Shown here piece by piece: positions 34,274 through 38,129 of a DNA stretch of 38,129 nt. The translations under genes were made by a program, and so were the position numbers. A model generated the notes under the pieces. That model saw only the letters and a program-made list of their open reading frames with translations, was not told the origin of the DNA and ran no database searches. Source of the stretch: Thalassolituus marinus (GTDB lineage Bacteria; Pseudomonadota; Gammaproteobacteria; Pseudomonadales; Oceanobacteraceae); assembly GCF_020320395.1 (NCBI RefSeq), contig NZ_JAEDAH010000031.1:1-38129 (forward strand). Reading direction: 5' to 3'. The stretch's first letter is position 1. Every line of letters starts with the position of its first letter.

Positions 34274-34307
34274 GAGACAGTGACCGCCACTGTGTGAGCA
34301 CTGTCTC
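34274..34307 (+). terminator. Hairpin after hupE
   Basis: GAGACAGTG (34274-34282) pairs with CACTGTCTC (34299-34307), loop 16 nt, 14 bp after the stop. No U-run follows. A second stem, GGTCGCC/GGCGACC over TGCT (34338-34355), lies before the next gene. Confidence 0.45.
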
Positions 34308-34395
34308 TGGCACGCAATACTGAAAACCATAACGGATGGTCGCCTGCTGGCGACCGTTATGCCTATACTGGGCGTAACTTTCTGGCTAAGCCGTT

Positions 34396-35049
34396 ATGAC
34401 TCTGATGCAATCTTCCACGCTTTCCGCTGCCCTTGGCGAACTCCCTTCAGGCTTTGTACGCCTGACCGATGTTATTCCGGACCTGCAGGTCGACCTGAAA
34501 TACGCCAGTGACGATAACTTTGTCGGCAAACCCCTGATTGGTTACGAGCACGCAACGGCCGTTCTGACCGGCGACGCCGCACGTGCCCTGCGCGATGTGC
34601 AGGCGCAGCTGAAACCGCTGGGACTGGGTATTAAAGTATTTGATGCTTACCGCCCGCAGCGTACCGTGGATTTTTTCCTGCAATGGGCCGCGGACGATCA
34701 CGATATCACCTGCAAAGAAGCATTCTATCCGGCGCTGGATAAACCTCGCCTGCTGGTAGAAGGCTACCTGAACTCGCCATCGGGACACTCCCGCGGCAGC
34801 ACGGTCGACCTGACGCTGATTCGTCTGTCCGATAACAGTGAGCTGGATATGGGCACGCCGTTCGATTTTTTCGGTCCGCAATCCTGGACTGACTACTCGG
34901 CTATCAGCAGCTCACAGAAGGCTAATCGCGCCATGTTGCAGAAGATCATGCTAGCCCATGGTTTTATTGGCGTGCATGAAGAATGGTGGCATTTTACTCT
35001 GAAAGCCGAACCATTCCCGGATACTTACTTCGACTTTATCGCTTCCTGA
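34396..35049 (+). CDS. ddpX: D-alanyl-D-alanine dipeptidase (VanX/DdpX family)
   Basis: A 217-residue zinc peptidase of family M15D that splits D-Ala-D-Ala from peptidoglycan turnover. SGHSRGSTVDLTLI has the zinc His and Asp, and HEEWWHF the catalytic Glu and third zinc His. IKVFDAYRPQRTV holds the conserved Arg. No signal peptide, so it is cytoplasmic. No vanH/vanA genes are near, so a housekeeping role in D-Ala recycling is more likely than glycopeptide resistance. Confidence 0.9.
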   Translation: MTLMQSSTLSAALGELPSGFVRLTDVIPDLQVDLKYASDDNFVGKPLIGYEHATAVLTGDAARALRDVQAQLKPLGLGIKVFDAYRPQRTVDFFLQWAADDHDITCKEAFYPALDKPRLLVEGYLNSPSGHSRGSTVDLTLIRLSDNSELDMGTPFDFFGPQSWTDYSAISSSQKANRAMLQKIMLAHGFIGVHEEWWHFTLKAEPFPDTYFDFIAS

Positions 35050-35112
35050 CACTCGTCAGGTCGCCGACCGACGAAAGGTGTAGGGTATGGCCGATGACAT
35101 TCAGAGGTAGTT

Positions 35113-36501
35113 ATGTCGGATATCCGCCCCCAATACACACCAGAACAGGTTCCAGCAGAACCGCTGTTTGATCGCAAACATCTGATCATTCTGCTCGATG
35201 TGCTGCTGTTTGCTGCGTTGTACAATTTCCTGCCATTAGAACCCCAGATCGTGACGGGCCTGAGTATTCTGGTATTTGTCGCGGTGTTGTGGCTGACCGA
35301 GGCGATTCACGTCAGCATTACCGCGTTGCTGGTACCACTGCTGGCGGTTGGTTTCGGCGTGTTCGATACCAGCAAAGCCCTCAGCAGTTTTGCCAACCCG
35401 ATTATCTTTCTGTTTTTAGGCGGCTTTGCCCTGGCCGCGGCATTACATGCTCAGCAACTGGATGCCGCCATCGCCAATCGGGTACTCACCCTTGCTCGTG
35501 GTCGGCTTAGTGTCGCCCTGCTGATGCTGTTTGCGGTATCTGCAGGGCTGTCGATGTGGATCAGTAATACCGCCACCACGGCCATGATGCTGCCGCTGGT
35601 GCTTGGTGTACTCAGTCAGCTGGACCCGGTTAAACAGCGTCCGACCTACGTCTTTGCACTGCTGGGGGTTGCCTACAGCGCCAGCATCGGTGGCATTGCC
35701 ACTCTGGTGGGCAGCCCGCCAAATGCCATCGCTGCCGCTCAGAACGGTATGACCTTTGCCGACTGGATGATTCTGGCCGCACCTGTGTCTGCCATTCTGC
35801 TTCCCCTGGCAATCTATGTTCTGTACCGCAAAACCAGCCCGGATCTTGGCTATCGCTTTGCAGCAGAACACCAGCCACTACAGTGGACACCAGCGCGCAT
35901 CATGACGCTGGTTATTTTTCTGTTTACCGCGCTGTGCTGGATTTTCAGTGGACCGATCAACGCCTTGCTGGGTGGTCTGGCGAAATTCGACAGCATCGTC
36001 GCGATTAACGCCATTATTCTGCTGGCCTTTTTCGGCGTAGTGCGCTGGCGCGATATTGAACGCACCACCGACTGGGGTGTGTTGCTGCTGTTCGGCGGCG
36101 GCCTGTGCCTGAGCGCAGTATTAAAAGCCACCGGCACCAGTGTGTTTCTGGCCCACACCATTGGTGATGTACTGCATCAGGCTGGCACCCTGCTATCGAT
36201 TGGCGTGGTGGTAACCTTTGTAGTTTTCCTCACCGAATTTGCCAGCAACACCGCCAGTGCAGCATTGCTGGTGCCGGTATTTGCTGCCATTGCCGAAAGC
36301 CTGGGGGTATCTCCGGTGGCGCTGTCAGCAGTGATTGCGGTGTCGGCATCCTGTGCGTTCATGCTGCCGGTGGCGACACCGCCTAACGCGATTGTATTTG
36401 CTTCAGGCTATATAGAGCAGAAAGAGATGATGAGCGCAGGCTTCGTTATCAATCTGGTCTGTATCCTGTGCATTACCCTCTACGCCTGGCTGTTCTGGTA
36501 A
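35113..36501 (+). CDS. DASS-family (SLC13) anion/dicarboxylate:sodium symporter
   Basis: A 462-residue carrier with about 11 hydrophobic segments. Two repeat-related SNT motifs, [11 protein letters not shown] near 150 and [11 protein letters not shown] near 380, form the sodium and carboxylate sites of SLC13 proteins. Likely substrates are succinate, malate or sulfate. The exact one cannot be read. An AGAGG ribosome site precedes the ATG at 35113. It follows the dipeptidase by 63 bp on the same strand and may share its transcript. Confidence 0.92.
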   Translation: MSDIRPQYTPEQVPAEPLFDRKHLIILLDVLLFAALYNFLPLEPQIVTGLSILVFVAVLWLTEAIHVSITALLVPLLAVGFGVFDTSKALSSFANPIIFLFLGGFALAAALHAQQLDAAIANRVLTLARGRLSVALLMLFAVSAGLSMWISNTATTAMMLPLVLGVLSQLDPVKQRPTYVFALLGVAYSASIGGIATLVGSPPNAIAAAQNGMTFADWMILAAPVSAILLPLAIYVLYRKTSPDLGYRFAAEHQPLQWTPARIMTLVIFLFTALCWIFSGPINALLGGLAKFDSIVAINAIILLAFFGVVRWRDIERTTDWGVLLLFGGGLCLSAVLKATGTSVFLAHTIGDVLHQAGTLLSIGVVVTFVVFLTEFASNTASAALLVPVFAAIAESLGVSPVALSAVIAVSASCAFMLPVATPPNAIVFASGYIEQKEMMSAGFVINLVCILCITLYAWLFW

Positions 36502-36513
36502 CGGTAGCATTGC

Positions 36514-36987
36514 TCAGCCACTGGTTTTCTCACTGGCCCCGAAGATGCGCTTCAGGGCCCCACTGATCCAGGTCTGCTCTTTGCTGACGATCTTTTTCAC
36601 CGTCGACACATAATCTTCGTCTTCATGACGAATATGCTGAATCAGCCACACCATCAGCGAGGTGCGGGCGCGACGGGCAACGCTGAACGGATCTTTACCG
36701 CCGGTCAGTTCGTCGTACATGTTGCGCACCTTGTCTTCAAAGCGGCGATGTACCATCTGGTGCGACTGCAGCAACGGATACCCCGCCTGTTCCATCAGCT
36801 GTTCCTCAAACACAAAGTGATCAAAGGTGTAATCACGTAAGCGTTCCATCACGTCGAAGACTTCTTCGACTTCGCTCTTACTGATGGCATCAGACAGGTC
36901 ATTGATGTAATCGACGATACGCCGGTGCTGCGAATCGATTACCTCGATACCGATGTTCATGTCCTCAGTCCACTCAAACTTTTCCAT
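36514..36987 (-). CDS. Bacteriohemerythrin
   Basis: A 157-residue four-helix protein with a non-haem di-iron O2 site. All seven ligands are present: His21, His57, Glu61, His76, His80, His118 and Asp123. The C-terminal 25 residues extend beyond the usual fold. Single-domain bacteriohemerythrins carry or buffer oxygen in the cytoplasm, for example for methane monooxygenase or for oxygen sensing. It is transcribed leftward from a divergent intergenic region that contains an FNR/ANR box and converges with the DASS transporter gene. Confidence 0.95.
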   Translation of the reverse strand: MEKFEWTEDMNIGIEVIDSQHRRIVDYINDLSDAISKSEVEEVFDVMERLRDYTFDHFVFEEQLMEQAGYPLLQSHQMVHRRFEDKVRNMYDELTGGKDPFSVARRARTSLMVWLIQHIRHEDEDYVSTVKKIVSKEQTWISGALKRIFGASEKTSG

Positions 36988-37071
36988 AAGCTCTGCAGCC
37001 GGGTCTTCTCTTTTGTTATTGATAGTCTTATCGGAGTAGGCCGCAGTCTATCGAAGCATATCGTTCAAAAA

Positions 37072-37085
37072 TTGATCTGAATCAA
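37072..37085. promoter_or_regulatory. FNR/ANR box
   Basis: TTGATCTGAATCAA fits TTGAT-N4-ATCAA without mismatch. A leftward -10 candidate TAGACT at 37050-37045 would put the start near 37037, about 41.5 bp from the box centre, as for class II FNR activation of the hemerythrin gene. A rightward TTAAAT (37105-37110) is less well spaced for the Tim44-like gene. Confidence 0.8.
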
Positions 37086-37187
37086 TTACACACAGAAAGT
37101 GTGGTTAAATGACAAGCAGCAGTTAACATCTGGCAGGGGCTTACAAGATGTCCTACCATGGCTGCCTCTGACACAATTGGATGCACT

Positions 37188-38024
37188 ATGAAAATCTTCT
37201 GGACCCTGTTCACCAGCCTGATTCTGACCGTGGGCCTGGTATCAACAGCCGACGCCGGCAAACGTTTCGGTAGTGGCAGCTTCGGTAAAGCCTTTCAGAC
37301 AACCCCTTACAAAAAAACCACGCCTCAGCAGGCGCCGCAGAAGCAACAGCCAGCTCAGGCAGCACCTGCCGGTAAGAGCAAAGGTCTGATGGGTGGCATG
37401 CTGGGCGGATTGCTGGCTGGCGGCCTGTTTGCCTATCTGCTCGGCAGCGGTGCTTTCGAGGGACTGCAGCTGATGGATATTCTGCTGATTGCGGGTCTGA
37501 TTTTCATCGTTATGAAGTTGCTGCGTGGCCGCGCTCAACCTCAGACTCAGGCTCGTGAGGCCTGGGCTGGCAATATGCCGGGGCATACTCCGGACCCGGC
37601 CAGTGCTCATCATTTCGATGGTGGTGCGGATAGTCAGCAGCAGCCAATGAATCTGCCTGACGGTTTTGATGCGCAGGCCTTTACCGACGGCGCCCTGCAG
37701 CATTTCCGTGATGTTCAGAATGCCTGGAACAACGGCGACCTGAGCGTTATTGCCGAATACGTCAGCCCTGAGCTTTATGCAGCACTGGCCCGTCAGCGCC
37801 AGAGCATGATGGTACCGCCACAGACTGAAATTCTGGATCTCAACGCCGAGATCGTGCGTGCCGATCACAGCGATGTTCTGGCTGAGGTCAGCGTGTTGTT
37901 CCGTGGCCGGGTGAAAGACGAGCTGGAAAAATCGGAAGACGGTGTATTTGACGTCTGGCATCTGGAGCGCGATCTGAGCAAAGACGGCGCTCCATGGCTG
38001 ATTGTCGGCATCGAAGCCGAGTAA
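37188..38024 (+). CDS. Tim44-domain membrane protein
   Basis: A 278-residue protein. The start at 37188 (MKIFWTLFTSLILTVGLVSTADA) gives a clear signal peptide. The ten residues before it in the longer frame are leader. Next come a Gln/Pro-rich low-complexity segment, a Gly-rich first helix (MGGMLGGLLAGGLFAYLLG), a second helix (MDILLIAGLIFIVMKLL) and a Tim44-like domain from about residue 165 (FTDGALQHFRDVQNAWNNGDLSVIAEYVSPELYAAL) to the end. Bacterial Tim44-domain proteins are membrane-associated and of unclear role. Confidence 0.88.
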   Translation: MKIFWTLFTSLILTVGLVSTADAGKRFGSGSFGKAFQTTPYKKTTPQQAPQKQQPAQAAPAGKSKGLMGGMLGGLLAGGLFAYLLGSGAFEGLQLMDILLIAGLIFIVMKLLRGRAQPQTQAREAWAGNMPGHTPDPASAHHFDGGADSQQQPMNLPDGFDAQAFTDGALQHFRDVQNAWNNGDLSVIAEYVSPELYAALARQRQSMMVPPQTEILDLNAEIVRADHSDVLAEVSVLFRGRVKDELEKSEDGVFDVWHLERDLSKDGAPWLIVGIEAE

Positions 38025-38129
38025 ACCAGTAAAAAAGGCGCATCAGCCACTGCTGTCCCACAGTTTTTAATCAGCACCATAGCTGACAAAAACAGCATGT
38101 TTTAACATCAAGGCCTGCTGCCTCGCAGG
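38025..38129. other. Non-coding window end
   Basis: No gene seen. The segment is AT-rich after the Tim44-like stop. CTGTCCCACAG at about 38053-38063 resembles, in inverse orientation, TGTGGGACAGCA near position 184, but this is too short to call a repeat family. Confidence 0.4.

Overview
The window reads as the chromosome of a marine-type gammaproteobacterium, most likely of the Oceanospirillales (Thalassolituus/Oceanobacter-like). This is inferred from gene content: ffh next to ypjD and corB, a two-subunit bacterioferritin, a DASS anion transporter, and a small chromosomal integron. No rRNA or tRNA gene was seen. Most of the window is ordinary core genome. One accessory island (about 21.4-27.75 kb) interrupts it between rluA and the urease operon.

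Left part, 0.2-14.6 kb. A leftward three-gene operon encodes a retropepsin-like lipoprotein, a 7-TM protein with an inactive transglutaminase domain, and an ATP-grasp (alpha-L-glutamate ligase-like) enzyme. Next come two complementary bacterioferritin subunits, a small uncharacterised protein, thrC, and a membrane protein behind an ArsR regulator. The ArsR gene is divergent from a short-chain dehydrogenase across a double operator. A TetR regulator with a clear palindromic operator precedes an old-yellow-enzyme gene. A lysophospholipid acyltransferase follows, then two damaged genes: a pilU remnant with two deletions and an amber codon, and a bestrophin-like channel split by one in-frame amber codon. 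yjbQ and a PotD/PotF-like binding protein close the stretch.

Middle, 14.6-21.4 kb: ffh, divergent ypjD-corB, metG and rluA.

Island, 21.4-27.75 kb. A REP-associated-transposase-type gene is bounded by a 14-bp inverted repeat. Its 3' end plus terminal sequence is tandemly duplicated (454-bp period) and fused to a truncated IS3-family end. Further right is a degraded integron. The integrase IntI carries a perfect LexA box over its promoter. Next to it is a complete first cassette, a GIY-YIG/DUF4357 protein, with exactly complementary ACTTAAC and GTTAAGT boxes at its two ends. The attC of that cassette is split by a defective IS3 copy. Two more leftward small membrane-protein genes lie beyond and are probable older cassettes.

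Right part, 27.8-38.1 kb. The urease operon runs ureD-A-B-C-E-F-G and is followed by the hupE/ureJ nickel permease. Two divergent copies of an intergenic hairpin repeat flank ureG, and a 13-unit heptamer repeat precedes hupE. Then come a D-Ala-D-Ala dipeptidase, a DASS transporter, and a bacteriohemerythrin divergent from a Tim44-domain protein across a perfect FNR/ANR box.

How genes work together: UreD/F/G/E mature the UreABC enzyme with nickel imported by HupE. The SOS response (LexA) would switch on IntI and cassette shuffling. The two Bfr chains probably co-assemble, one giving the ferroxidase site and the other the haem site.
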